DNA from: Clostridia bacterium
Lineage (GTDB): Bacteria > Bacillota > Clostridia > Oscillospirales > CAG-272
Assembly (NCBI GenBank): GCA_029007295.1
Contig: JAQXHN010000003.1
Location: 1-64,000 of the forward strand
Direction: 5' to 3'
DNA length: 64,000 nt
This document shows positions 36,804 through 45,900 of this stretch, one piece after another. The number at the start of each line of letters is the position of its first letter. Within the stretch, counting starts at the first letter, position 1. Made by a program: the position numbers and the translations under genes. The notes beneath the pieces are model-generated. The model made no database searches and was not told where the DNA came from. It saw nothing but the letters and a program-made list of their open reading frames with translations.

Positions 36804-37758
36804 GATAATACGAGTCTATTCCGAGATATTCTTCTAAGCAAAGTCCGCTGTTATACACTGCCGTTGCCGTTTCGACGCCGAGATATCGAACATGCCACGG
36901 CTCATACTGGTAACCCGTAATGCTTTCTTTTCCCTGAGGATAACGTATGATAAAACCGTATTTATGGCAATTTGTCGCAAGCCATATTCCCTCCGGCGTT
37001 TGTCCGAACGAGGTTTCGAGCGAGTTAATATCAACCGCCAATCCTGTCTGGTGTTCGCTGTAGCCCGGTCTTGCAGAATAAGTGTCCGCAAGAGCTTTTC
37101 CGTCGCGGTTGCAGTATTTGTTATAGAGCGTTTGCTGAGTGGAATACGGTCTGAAGCCCGACCTTGTCTGAAGAGAAATACCCTCGCTTGCCGCCGCCTG
37201 ATACATTTTGTTAAGTGCGGCTTTCATCTCACCGGTAAGCCCCGTGCCGTAGCTTGACGGCAACGAATAGGATTTGTTGGCAATTAAAATACCGTTTACA
37301 TAGGTAACGCCGTCAATCTGCTCAATCGGATATCCCTTTGACGAGGTGGACGTATAATTTTGCACCGCCTGCGTTGTTTCGGGAGGAGCAGTTGTCTCGG
37401 GAGGCGCAGTTGTCTCGGGAGGAGCGGTTGTTTCGGGTGCCGTTGTTTCAGGCGCCGTTGTTTCGGGATTATCCGTTTGAGAAACGGGTGTTGTATTTTC
37501 CATGATTTCATCTCCGAGATTATCCGTATCTGCGGGAATAACATCGGTTTCGGCAGGGACAGGAGCCTCTGTCTGCGAAGCCCTTTCTCCGCCTCCCTTT
37601 CCGAAGGTCGCTATTGACAAAGCTACAATTGCTATAAAAAGAATCGCAGCAAAGGAAACGGCCGAGATTAAAACTCTTGAGTATCGTTTTCTGAGTTTAT
37701 ATTCGGTTACACGCTTTCCGCCCCGATTTCCCGTATTTCGGTTATTATTATTCATCAT
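36796..37758 (-). CDS. D-alanyl-D-alanine carboxypeptidase, M15B/VanY family
   Basis: About 320 aa. A basic N-terminus and one span (VLISAVSFAAILFIAIVAL, near residues 32-50) anchor it. A Pro/Glu/Thr-rich linker follows, with six or so ETTAP-type repeats. The M15B catalytic domain carries SGFRPYSTQQTLYNKYC, RPGYSEHQTGLAVDIN and YEPWHVRYLG: the zinc His in SEHQTG, the Asp in AVDI, and the second His in PWHVR. It trims the terminal D-Ala of peptidoglycan precursors or stem peptides outside the membrane. ATG at 37758 is chosen because GGGG lies 5 nt upstream; a GTG two codons earlier abuts that site. Confidence 0.93.
   Translation of the reverse strand: MMNNNNRNTGNRGGKRVTEYKLRKRYSRVLISAVSFAAILFIAIVALSIATFGKGGGERASQTEAPVPAETDVIPADTDNLGDEIMENTTPVSQTDNPETTAPETTAPETTAPPETTAPPETTAPPETTQAVQNYTSTSSKGYPIEQIDGVTYVNGILIANKSYSLPSSYGTGLTGEMKAALNKMYQAAASEGISLQTRSGFRPYSTQQTLYNKYCNRDGKALADTYSARPGYSEHQTGLAVDINSLETSFGQTPEGIWLATNCHKYGFIIRYPQGKESITGYQYEPWHVRYLGVETATAVYNSGLCLEEYLGIDSYYHD
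37374..37470 (-). repeat. tandem repeat encoding Pro/Glu/Thr-rich linker
   Basis: Units of 15 or 18 bp encoding PETTA or PPETTA repeat about six times within the vanY-type gene. A flexible wall-spanning linker; copy number is expected to vary between strains. Confidence 0.9.
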
Positions 37759-37821
37759 ATTCACCCCGGATTATTTTAGAATAGATACTCGTTAAATATT
37801 CATTATCTTTTATTATAATTT

Positions 37822-37850
37822 ATTTTATCCTGTATTCTCCAATTTGTCAA
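37822..37850 (-). promoter_or_regulatory. sigma-A promoter of vanY-HAD operon
   Basis: Minus strand TTGACA (37845-37850), 17-bp spacer, TAAAAT (37822-37827). Confidence 0.75.
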
Positions 37851-37860
37851 TACTAAAGGG

Positions 37861-37999
37861 ATTTGAGTTTCCCTATTTTTCATGCAAAAGGCTGGTTTCC
37901 AAATAATGAGAGCTGAAGCACAGGGTGCTTTGGTGAGTTAAATAGCATATGATTTATACCTTGCTTGTATTTTGCAAGCAAAGCAAATAAGCCGTCGGT
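37861..37999. repeat. direct repeat copy 1 (about 139 bp) flanking perR/fur-queD
   Basis: Shares long blocks with 39391-39529, including CCAAATAATGAGAGCTGAAG, AAATAGCATATGATTTAT and TTGCTTGTATTTTGCAAGC, in the same orientation. I judge roughly 85% identity by eye. Read on the minus strand it yields GLFALLAKYKQGINHMLF, suggesting it may derive from coding DNA. Confidence 0.85.
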
Positions 38000-38187
38000 A
38001 AGCATTTTCTTTAAGTGAAATCAACTCGATAGAACTGCTATATAAAACTATAAATGCTTACATTGCCGAGAATTCATAAAATTATCATTTGCACCCCCTG
38101 GCTGCTAAATGCCCCCTAAAATGACTTAGCACCCCCAAGCTCAAAAAGGGGTGCATTTGTATCAAAATTGGGGTCAGTTCCAAAACG
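38000..38187. other. gene-free stretch with C-rich dyad
   Basis: No gene seen. TGCACCCC (38090-38097) and GGGGTGCA (38148-38155) are inverted copies enclosing two further C5 runs. The region lies between repeat copy 1 and the queD terminator and may mark an element boundary. Confidence 0.4.
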
Positions 38188-38221
38188 AAAAAGTCGCTTA
38201 AGTTCACTTAGGCGACTTTTT
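38188..38221. terminator. bidirectional-looking terminator after queD
   Basis: AAAAAGTCGCTTAAG pairs with CTTAGGCGACTTTTT (15 pairs, one G-T) around a TTCA loop, with T runs on both strands. Confidence 0.85.
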
Positions 38222-38268
38222 CAAATGAATAATAAATATTTAATCCGCTTCGCTGATGAATAATTTTC

Positions 38269-38835
38269 TTATTTCTTTTTATATCCGCATTTCGGGCAAA
38301 CGCCGTTCTCATTCAGGGCGATGCCGCACAGCGGACAGCGGTCAACGGTTCTGCTTGTTTCGTATTCCTGAGATGCGGCATTGACGCCGCTGGTGAAGGT
38401 AAGCTTGGCGATGTTCAGCTTATCCTTCAGCAGATCATACACAATTTTTATCATGCCTTCGACGGTCATGGTTTCCTTTGTCACGACCAAACGACAATCG
38501 GGATAGGCGGTTGCAAGCTCGGTTTGAAAGGCCGGGCCTTTCATCTTGTTGGTAGGTGCGCCGTCCTTGATGCCCTGAGCCTCATAAACACCGAGAATTG
38601 CGGGCAGCAGCGGATCGTCCTCCCGCAGAATCAATGCGTGGTCAAAGTTTTTGAGAACCTCCCATGCGGTCTTCTGAATCTCATTGCAGGGAAAAACCAT
38701 ATTCACGCCGGGCTCCACCGAATCCTCGACCTCGATGGTCAGAACTCCGGTATGTCCGTGCAAATACTGTGCTTCGCCTTTAAATCCGTAGAAACGGTGT
38801 GCGTATTGCAGGTCTAATGTTGTAATACTTCTCAT
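38269..38835 (-). CDS. queD: QueD-like 6-carboxytetrahydropterin synthase with C-terminal zinc ribbon
   Basis: A 188-aa protein of the PTPS/QueD family. Zinc ligands are recognisable as H in QYAHRFYG and the HGH of YLHGHTGVLTIEVED. FDHAL and the late TSGVNAAS region are also family-like. The C-terminal 30 residues add a zinc ribbon (CPLCGIALNENGVCPKCG) not found in canonical QueD. No queC, queE or queF neighbours are present, so its role could be queuosine synthesis or another pterin reaction. It lies 76 nt downstream of a Fur-family regulator. By eye both are GC-richer than neighbouring genes. Confidence 0.85.
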   Translation of the reverse strand: MRSITTLDLQYAHRFYGFKGEAQYLHGHTGVLTIEVEDSVEPGVNMVFPCNEIQKTAWEVLKNFDHALILREDDPLLPAILGVYEAQGIKDGAPTNKMKGPAFQTELATAYPDCRLVVTKETMTVEGMIKIVYDLLKDKLNIAKLTFTSGVNAASQEYETSRTVDRCPLCGIALNENGVCPKCGYKKK

Positions 38836-38911
38836 AACTGTACTCCTTTAAATTATATATTTACGGGTTATGTATGCGCCCGTATGCGCCGCTTGTGAAC
38901 GATGCTGGAAA

Positions 38912-39313
38912 TCAGCGATTCTGCTGTTTCCGCAATTTTTGACAATCCGGACAAATCCCCCGGAAAAGGATATCGTATCCTGTGAACGCAAATCCGTGAC
39001 TCTCCGTGATGTTTTTCTCCAAGCCGGTAATATATTCCATATCCACATCGAAAACCCGGCCGCATTTCTCACACCGCACATGGCAATGCTCCTGAATCCT
39101 GTGGTCAAAGCGATCCAATCCGCCCGGAATGTCCATTTTGCGAATTTTACCTGTTTCAGACAACAGCTTCAGATTCCGATATACCGTTGCCCTGCTGATA
39201 TTCGGGTGTTCTTTTATAATGGTCTGATAAATTTCATCGGCAGTGGCATGGCACTGCAGTTTGTTCACAGCTTCAAAAACCAATGCACGCTGAATAGTGT
39301 TGCGTTTTATCAT
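38912..39313 (-). CDS. Fur-family regulator, PerR-like
   Basis: A 133-aa metal-dependent repressor. The winged-helix DNA-binding domain has ATADEIYQTIIKEHPNISRA and TVYRNLKLLSETGKI. The dimer domain shows GGLDRFDHRIQEHCHVRCEK with the structural zinc pairs CEKC and CPDC. The D-R-F-D region and HCH cluster resemble PerR more than Fur or Zur, but zinc sensing cannot be excluded. ATG at 39313 is preferred over an upstream GTG. A consensus promoter with an overlapping dyad precedes it, suggesting autoregulation. Confidence 0.88.
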   Translation of the reverse strand: MIKRNTIQRALVFEAVNKLQCHATADEIYQTIIKEHPNISRATVYRNLKLLSETGKIRKMDIPGGLDRFDHRIQEHCHVRCEKCGRVFDVDMEYITGLEKNITESHGFAFTGYDILFRGICPDCQKLRKQQNR

Positions 39314-39341
39314 AACAATGTACACCCCATCGTTTTCTGTT

Positions 39342-39366
39342 CTTATTGATATTATATCTCAATAAG
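39342..39366. promoter_or_regulatory. dyad operator candidate for the Fur-family regulator
   Basis: CTTATTGA and TCAATAAG form a perfect 8-bp inverted repeat with a 9-bp centre (25 bp) that contains the -10 box of the regulator's own promoter. A classic place for autorepression by a Fur/PerR dimer. Confidence 0.7.
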
Positions 39367-39379
39367 GATTAAATGTCAA
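39351..39379 (-). promoter_or_regulatory. sigma-A promoter of the regulator-queD unit
   Basis: Minus strand TTGACA (39374-39379), 17-bp spacer, TATAAT (39351-39356). Confidence 0.85.
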
Positions 39380-39390
39380 TAATTTTTTTG

Positions 39391-39529
39391 ATTTAAGTTT
39401 CCACATTTTTTCAAGCTAAAGGTTGGGTTCCAAATAATGAGAGCTGAAGCACAGGGGCTTTGGTTGGCTAAATAGCATATGATTTATGCCCTGCTTGTAT
39501 TTTGCAAGCAAAGCAAATAAGCCATCGGC
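39391..39529. repeat. direct repeat copy 2 (about 139 bp)
   Basis: Counterpart of 37861-37999 in direct orientation. It ends just before the capA-like stop codon. Together the copies bracket the regulator and queD genes. Confidence 0.85.
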
Positions 39530-39542
39530 AGTCCCGATATTA

Positions 39543-40727
39543 TTATTCACCGAGCACGCTTGCAAACAGAGAATTGCAATATTCAAGCGAAAAAGCGCTG
39601 TCTCTCTCTTTGATTTCATTTTCGTCGGCAAGCTCTTTTGTATAGTCCGACAAAAAATATGTCGTCACCTTTCCCGTACCCTTTTTCATTTGTGTAACAA
39701 GCGGTATAGCTTCGCATTTTTCAACCTTAACTTTGTTTTTGTCCTTGGCAAGAGTGACATCCGCCATCGCGCCTACCATTCTGTCAGCGGTACCGCTGCC
39801 GCTTTCCGCCGTCATATTAATGAAATTGCCCAGAGAGTAATATACATACATTGTGCCGCCGTCGGGTCTTTGTATTTCCTCATACGGCTCTATAACATGA
39901 GGATGGGTTCCTATGACAAGGTCAACCCCGCATTGTGCGAAAATATTTGTCCAATACCTTTGTTCGTCCGACACGGTGTGGATATACTCCGTTCCCCAGT
40001 GGGGACACGCAATTACAAAATCGGATATTTGCTTTGCCAGGGCAACGTCTTTTTCTATTTCATTTTTATCAAGCATATTTATGACATAAGGCATGTCGGA
40101 GGGCACAGGCATACCGTTTGTTCCGTACGTGTAATTTAATATTGCAATCCTTGCACCTTCAGCTTCAACTACACGCACGGTGTCCCTTTCTTCCTTTGTC
40201 CCGTTTATCCCGCATACCGTTATTTTTGGATACCTCTTCCAATAATTCAGGCAATTAACCACGCCTTCCCTGCCTTTGTCGAGGGCGTGGTTGGTTGCGT
40301 GAAGCACAACGTCAAAGCCCGCTTCGATAATTGCGTCGCCTACCTCATACGCACCGTTGAAATTAGGATATCCCGAAAGTCCTAATTCACGCCCTCCTAA
40401 TATTACCTCCTGGTTTACTATTGCTATGTCCGCCTCCTGAATTTTCTCCTTGACATTTGCAAATAAATGGTCGTAATTATACGTGCCGTCCTCCATTTTG
40501 CCGCTTTCACTGACAGGGGTATGCAAAAGAACGTCTCCGACCATGACAATTTCTATTTTTCCGCCGTCTTCCTCGGCGATAATGTCTGTTGTCGCAGTAT
40601 ATTTAATGTCGCCTCTGCCGACGCGGACTTCTCCCCTGACGCTCTCGGAATTGCATCCCGAGAGCAAAAAAACGACAAGTGTTAAAACAATAATAATTAC
40701 CGCTGTTTTTTTGTTTTTATTAATCAT
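39543..40727 (-). CDS. CapA/PgsA-family lipoprotein (metallophosphatase fold)
   Basis: A 394-aa protein. Signal peptide VIIIVLTLVVF ends in lipobox LLSGC. The PGA_cap domain shows KIEIVMVGDVLLHTPV, then ADIAIVNQEVILGG, DVVLHATNHALDKGREG, VIACPHWGTEY and IGTHPHVIEPYEE, the metal ligands of a calcineurin-like phosphoesterase. Family members act in poly-gamma-glutamate or capsule synthesis, but many stand-alone copies have unproved roles. No pgsBC genes are near. ATG at 40727 follows GAGG by 6 nt. Confidence 0.88.
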   Translation of the reverse strand: MINKNKKTAVIIIVLTLVVFLLSGCNSESVRGEVRVGRGDIKYTATTDIIAEEDGGKIEIVMVGDVLLHTPVSESGKMEDGTYNYDHLFANVKEKIQEADIAIVNQEVILGGRELGLSGYPNFNGAYEVGDAIIEAGFDVVLHATNHALDKGREGVVNCLNYWKRYPKITVCGINGTKEERDTVRVVEAEGARIAILNYTYGTNGMPVPSDMPYVINMLDKNEIEKDVALAKQISDFVIACPHWGTEYIHTVSDEQRYWTNIFAQCGVDLVIGTHPHVIEPYEEIQRPDGGTMYVYYSLGNFINMTAESGSGTADRMVGAMADVTLAKDKNKVKVEKCEAIPLVTQMKKGTGKVTTYFLSDYTKELADENEIKERDSAFSLEYCNSLFASVLGE

Positions 40728-40772
40728 AACAATCCTCATTCACGTATCCCGGCACTAAAGCCGGTTTATCCG

Positions 40773-40804
40773 AAAAAGCTCACATTACTTCGTGTGAGCT
40801 TTTT
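40773..40804. terminator. terminator between the LtaS-type operon and capA-like gene
   Basis: AAAAAGCTCACA pairs with TGTGAGCTTTTT around an 8-nt loop; T runs on both strands. Confidence 0.85.
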
Positions 40805-40812
40805 CATTACGC

Positions 40813-42939
40813 TTATTTTATGTAACCCATATTAAACAGCTTGCCGTAATAATCGGAATCAAGCACGTTTAGAGACATTTGAACCTTTGCCTTTACTATT
40901 GCCGAAATCTGCTTAACATATCCGTCGTCAACTACACTGCCCTCGTTTGCAATAAACTCGCCTGTTGAATGATTAAAGTAGCCTTTATCGGTTATCCAGC
41001 TGTAATTTCTGAATAATACCAAAGGTTCTGCGTCAGAGAAAATATCTCTTCCCGCAAACAATCTTGAATCGAAGGTAAACCCGAACAGATTTGACAGAGT
41101 GGGCAAAATGTCAAGCGAATATACCGGATCGTCAACAACAATCGGCTCTTTTATTGCAGGGCAGTAAATAATAAGCGCATTCTTGTGACGCTCAAAATTA
41201 ATTTCAACGGTATGTCCTACCATTTCGCTGAAGTAGTCGCTTGCATTTCCTTCCCAGTCTTTGTCAAGTCCGTAGGGATAATGGTCGGCATTCATAACTA
41301 TTACGGTATTATCTGCAATTCCCGCTTCCTCCAGCTGCTGCAAAAGGTATGTCATTGCGTCCTCTAATTCGTACTGGCAGGCAAAATATGCCTTAACGGT
41401 ATCGGAATAAGGCAAATTCTCCACTCTGGCTTTATTCTTTTTAGACATAGCGTTTCCGGAGAAGCTGTACAGACAATGGCCTGATACCGTCATATAATAA
41501 ACGTGAAACGGCTCCTTGTCTATGTAATCCGGGATACTTCCCTGCATCATTTCCAAATCGGAACGGGGCCACGCCTTTGTGGTGTAATTCTCCATACCGT
41601 TGCCCACGCCGATAAATTTTTCATATCCGAGATTTTCGTGAGTCAGATTTCTGCCGTAGTAGGTATATGAATTATTATGATACGCCCTTGTAAAATATCC
41701 TATTCTTGAAAACTGATTTCCCAAGGTGAAATAGTTGTTGTTATTTGCCGATGTCTTCATCGAATTAACGCCGCCCTTGGGTACCAATCCGAATACCCCC
41801 GAGTACTCGCCGTCGGATGTAGAATATCCCCACGCAGGTTGATAGTAATTATTGCAAATAATACCCGAATTCATCATTTTGTACAGCGTCGGGGTTTCCT
41901 GCTCGGAAATAAAATAAGGTGAAAACGCCTCGCATGTCAGGAAAATAAGATTCTTTCCCTTAAACAGTCCGGTATACTTATTTTTACTCGACGGGGTGAG
42001 CGTTGCAAAATAATCGCTCAATTCTTTTACAGTGCCGTTTGACGAAGCGCTGATTGCTTCAAAATCAATATCCATGGAATTTTCACCGTAATCGACCGTA
42101 CGTAATATACTTTCACCCTCCGGGGTCGACGCAGCTGCCGACAGCAGCGTCGGCATTGATTTATACGACGAGCGATTCTCCGAATCGGATATTAAGTCAT
42201 TCATTGACGGCTCGGGCTTGGGGATCAAGGAATATTTCGTTTCCAGTCTCAGCCCTGTTAAAATTCCGAATCTGCGAGAAGCAGAGGTTATGTCGTAATA
42301 CGTTGAATACAGCTCCTTATCGGGTATTACGTTTTCTCCCATTGAAACGCTGGCAACCATAATTCTCGGCACAAGGAACATACCTATTGCCGCAATAAAG
42401 CATATTATGCGATTTTTCGGCGCAGCCTTTGCGCTTTTAACTATCCGTCTGTTAAACACAATAAGTACTATAAGCGGTATAGATAATAGAATCAGTGTAA
42501 ATATGCTTGAGAATATTATTTTTACCGTAGTTTCGGCAAATCCGGTTGCTACTCCCTGTGCATTGTCGGCAACTGCGTTGAATCCGTAATAGTATCCGAA
42601 GGTCTGACAGATAATGCACTGAAAGCCGAATAATATTAACTGAAGCACGGTTACCGTTATACAAAACGCATACCTTAACGCCCTTTTAACAAACAGCCTT
42701 GTGATAAGATATGCCGCAAGAGCATAAGAAACGTCAAAAAATATGATATACATAACGCTCGTCGCATTCATAGACGAGCCGAGCTTTCCGGAGTTTGTGA
42801 TTTTAACCACAAACTCCATCAGAACAGAAGAAAAAATAAAATAACAAATAAGCAAAATATCATTTGTATATATTGCCTTATTATTTCTCCCGATATTTTT
42901 CGTTATATGCTTTTTTTCCGATTTTCCGATATTTTCCAT
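40813..42939 (-). CDS. LTA synthase family protein (membrane sulfatase fold)
   Basis: A 708-aa protein. Five N-terminal membrane spans (residues ~25-210) are followed by an extracytoplasmic alkaline-phosphatase/sulfatase-fold domain. Catalytic features: NLIFLTCEAFSPYF (metal Glu), AWGYSTSDGEYSGVFG holding the candidate nucleophile Thr, and VIVMNADHYPYG (Asp-His). The family polymerises glycerol-phosphate from phosphatidylglycerol, or transfers phospho-groups to wall glycans. It lies 18 nt behind the giant beta-helix gene and is probably the last gene of that operon, ending at the terminator. Confidence 0.9.
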   Translation of the reverse strand: MENIGKSEKKHITKNIGRNNKAIYTNDILLICYFIFSSVLMEFVVKITNSGKLGSSMNATSVMYIIFFDVSYALAAYLITRLFVKRALRYAFCITVTVLQLILFGFQCIICQTFGYYYGFNAVADNAQGVATGFAETTVKIIFSSIFTLILLSIPLIVLIVFNRRIVKSAKAAPKNRIICFIAAIGMFLVPRIMVASVSMGENVIPDKELYSTYYDITSASRRFGILTGLRLETKYSLIPKPEPSMNDLISDSENRSSYKSMPTLLSAAASTPEGESILRTVDYGENSMDIDFEAISASSNGTVKELSDYFATLTPSSKNKYTGLFKGKNLIFLTCEAFSPYFISEQETPTLYKMMNSGIICNNYYQPAWGYSTSDGEYSGVFGLVPKGGVNSMKTSANNNNYFTLGNQFSRIGYFTRAYHNNSYTYYGRNLTHENLGYEKFIGVGNGMENYTTKAWPRSDLEMMQGSIPDYIDKEPFHVYYMTVSGHCLYSFSGNAMSKKNKARVENLPYSDTVKAYFACQYELEDAMTYLLQQLEEAGIADNTVIVMNADHYPYGLDKDWEGNASDYFSEMVGHTVEINFERHKNALIIYCPAIKEPIVVDDPVYSLDILPTLSNLFGFTFDSRLFAGRDIFSDAEPLVLFRNYSWITDKGYFNHSTGEFIANEGSVVDDGYVKQISAIVKAKVQMSLNVLDSDYYGKLFNMGYIK

Positions 42940-42957
42940 TTATCATGCCTCTCCTTT

Positions 42958-45900
42958 TCAGAAGTCGAGTTTAACATATTCAGTCATATCGCCTACGACG
43001 AACACCATTCTGTATGTGCCCTTCGCTTTTTTTACGGAGTCGTTAAATACCAGGGTGATTGCTCCCGGCGAAATTACGACTGCGCCGTCTCCTGCGTTCT
43101 TGAAGGCGGAAAAAACACTCTGAAGCGGGACCTGTTTATATTCGTCGCCTTCCTTTTTCTCAAGCGAGAAAATTACCTTCTTGTATTCCGCCGCATTACA
43201 CTGCGCCTCGATTTTAAACGATATCGACGCCGCACCGTCAAGGTCGCCGGCGTGGTAGCTCGGCTTTCTTGAATCGGAAGCGCTGACCTTTACCGCATAG
43301 CGGTCCTTTGCTCCGAGTAATACCGTAACAGGCTCACTTACGGCGTCCGGCTGCGAGCTCTGTACAGGATAATACCCGTCGCCGCTTGCATAAAGGGAGA
43401 CGGTAATGTCCTTTCCTGCGATTCCGCTTCCGTGATAGTTTGCAAGTGTGAGCTTCATTCTGTCACGAAGAATAACTCTGCCCGAATCATCGCCCGTAAG
43501 AGGAACAATAATTGAATCTGTGCCTTGTGAAACGCAATACGAATCCTGTCCGTTTATGATGGCGGTACCCTCGGGGAATCCCCCTTCCATTGTAAATACC
43601 GCAACTCCGCGCCCGTACGATTCGATTAATGCGGCGCCCGTTAACGAATAGCTGAACGTCAAAGCTCCACCGTTATCGTATTTTAATTCGCACATTGCGG
43701 CATCCTTTACCATGACCGTGTAATTGGGATTAGTGTATGATTTTGTGACGTCAAAAGCATTTCCGTCCTCGGTTATGCATTTCGTTTCCAGCGCAAACTC
43801 ATAAAAGCCTATTTGCATTTGCTTATTTTCCGTATCGGTATTTGAAAAATCGACAATAAAGGTCAATTTCTCTGTAATATCGGTTTTGTTATCAGCCGAA
43901 GCTTCTTCGGATTTTTCCGCCTTGCCCATTTTGTAATGTTCGTTTTCCGTTCCCATCATAATAAAGTCGTTGAGCGAAATTTGCACATATACGGGCGAAT
44001 CCTTTTTATCCTTAATCAATTCGGGATTATAATATGAAGCTACCTCTTCGCTGTTCTGATCGACGCTGTTCTTATATTGAGTAAGCCGTTCGGCATTTTC
44101 CGAGATGTTTTCCTTTCCGTTAACGATATAGTAATACACCTTCGCCTCGCTCTGCGAATAATCAATCATCGTTATTGCGGTGTTTTCCGGAAATGCGCCA
44201 ACGATATCCGATTTAATTTCCTTATACATTTCGCTGTGAAGCGTCAGCTCATAGGATACGGTATAAGCGCCCTTCGGAGCAAGAGAAAACGGAGTATATT
44301 TAATTTCGGTTTTTTTCGCTTCCTGTCCGTTCGTTGAGCCTTCCTCTTCGGGTAAAGCCTCATCGGAATTATCGCTATTCCCTTTTTCCTCCTCGGCATC
44401 GACGTCTTTTTCGACGAATTTCGGCAAGCCGTCGTAATATTTCCCCGCACTGTAGCAACAGGCAATTTCACCGTAGGAATTTACGATATCCGGGGAAGAA
44501 TTTGACACCGCAGACACCTTATACAAATCCTTAAACGAATCGGAAAGGAGAAAAATACCGTTTTCAAGAGCGTTTTTTGCCGCACTTATATTCTCTTCCT
44601 CATTTTTGTCCTCCATTGCAAACCTTACCATAAGCGAATTCTGTGCCGCAATATTACAAGGAGTCAGTTTTATTTTTGCTTCTTTATTTATTCCCGTCAA
44701 TTCGGAGATAATTTCAACGTAGGAGGTGTTGTAATGAGCAAGATAAATATCATCGTTTTCGCCGATTGACGAGCTTCCGCCGAGACGGAAAATCGGGAAT
44801 AATATTTTCTCCGTCAATTTATCATTCTGCCCGTTATTTTGAGTGGCGTCTGTTTTTTGAATTTTCGGACTTCCCACGGAAATACCGTTTCCGAAGGCTG
44901 CGGAATTTTCAATTATCTTACCGCCGTTCATCGTATAGGTTGCGCCGTCGCCGACAATAACCGCACCGCCCATTCCGTTAAGGTATTCAATCCCTTGAAC
45001 GGCATTTGCGGTATTTTTTGTTATTTCTCCTCCGTTCATCTCGAAAAACGAACCGCTCGGACGGGACTTAACCTCCTTGCCCTCCTCGTCTACGGAAATC
45101 TTCAGCAAAGAGTTGTCCTCGGTCTTTGTGTCAATTACTGCGACAGCGCCGCCGTATAATGCGCTGTTCGTCGAGATATAGCCACCGTTCATGACAAACA
45201 TTCCGTTAACAACATAAACCGCACCGCCGTAAGCCGCATAATTTCCCGTGATTACTCCGCCGTTCAGCGTGAAATATGAATATTCGCCTACATATACTGC
45301 GCCGCCTGTTGAAAGGACGGGATTGTTCGACGAATAATTTTGATACTTTGAAGCATTGTTGTTGCAGATAACAACGTTCTTTTCCATTACGAGCACACCG
45401 AGGTTGAAAATAACGGCGCCGGAAGCAACGCAGGAGCCCCCGTCAAATACGAGCCTTCCGGAATCGCTGGATGACAAGGTCAGTGTTGAGCCCTGACAGA
45501 CCGTGATAAACGAGCCTTCAAATTCCGTTCCCCTGTACAGCGTTCTCGCCTGATATTCCTTATTGTCCACAGGGTCTATGCCGTCTGTTAGGATTATATT
45601 CTGCCCCGGCAGCAGGGTGACCCCCGTCTCAAGCGTTACATCTCCCGTAATTTCGATTCGAGTCTGAGTGCCGTCTGTGGGCACGGCGTTGATTGCGTCC
45701 TGCAGAGAGGTAAAGCCTACGCCGTTCACGTAAAATGAAACGTCGCCCGACCCGAAAGGTCCGATAAATATCACGTTATCCTTTGCGTGAAGCGAATTCG
45801 TTTGTGAAATTTCCCCGAACAGGGTGAATTTTTCTACGGTGTTCTTATCTGCGTTACCCCAAATTGTTTTTACTACAACGGTATTTCTTTCGGTAATTTC

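Noticed and set aside
37374..37470. Possible CRISPR-like tandem array
   Set aside because: Units are 15-18 bp without spacers and encode an in-frame Pro/Glu/Thr linker.
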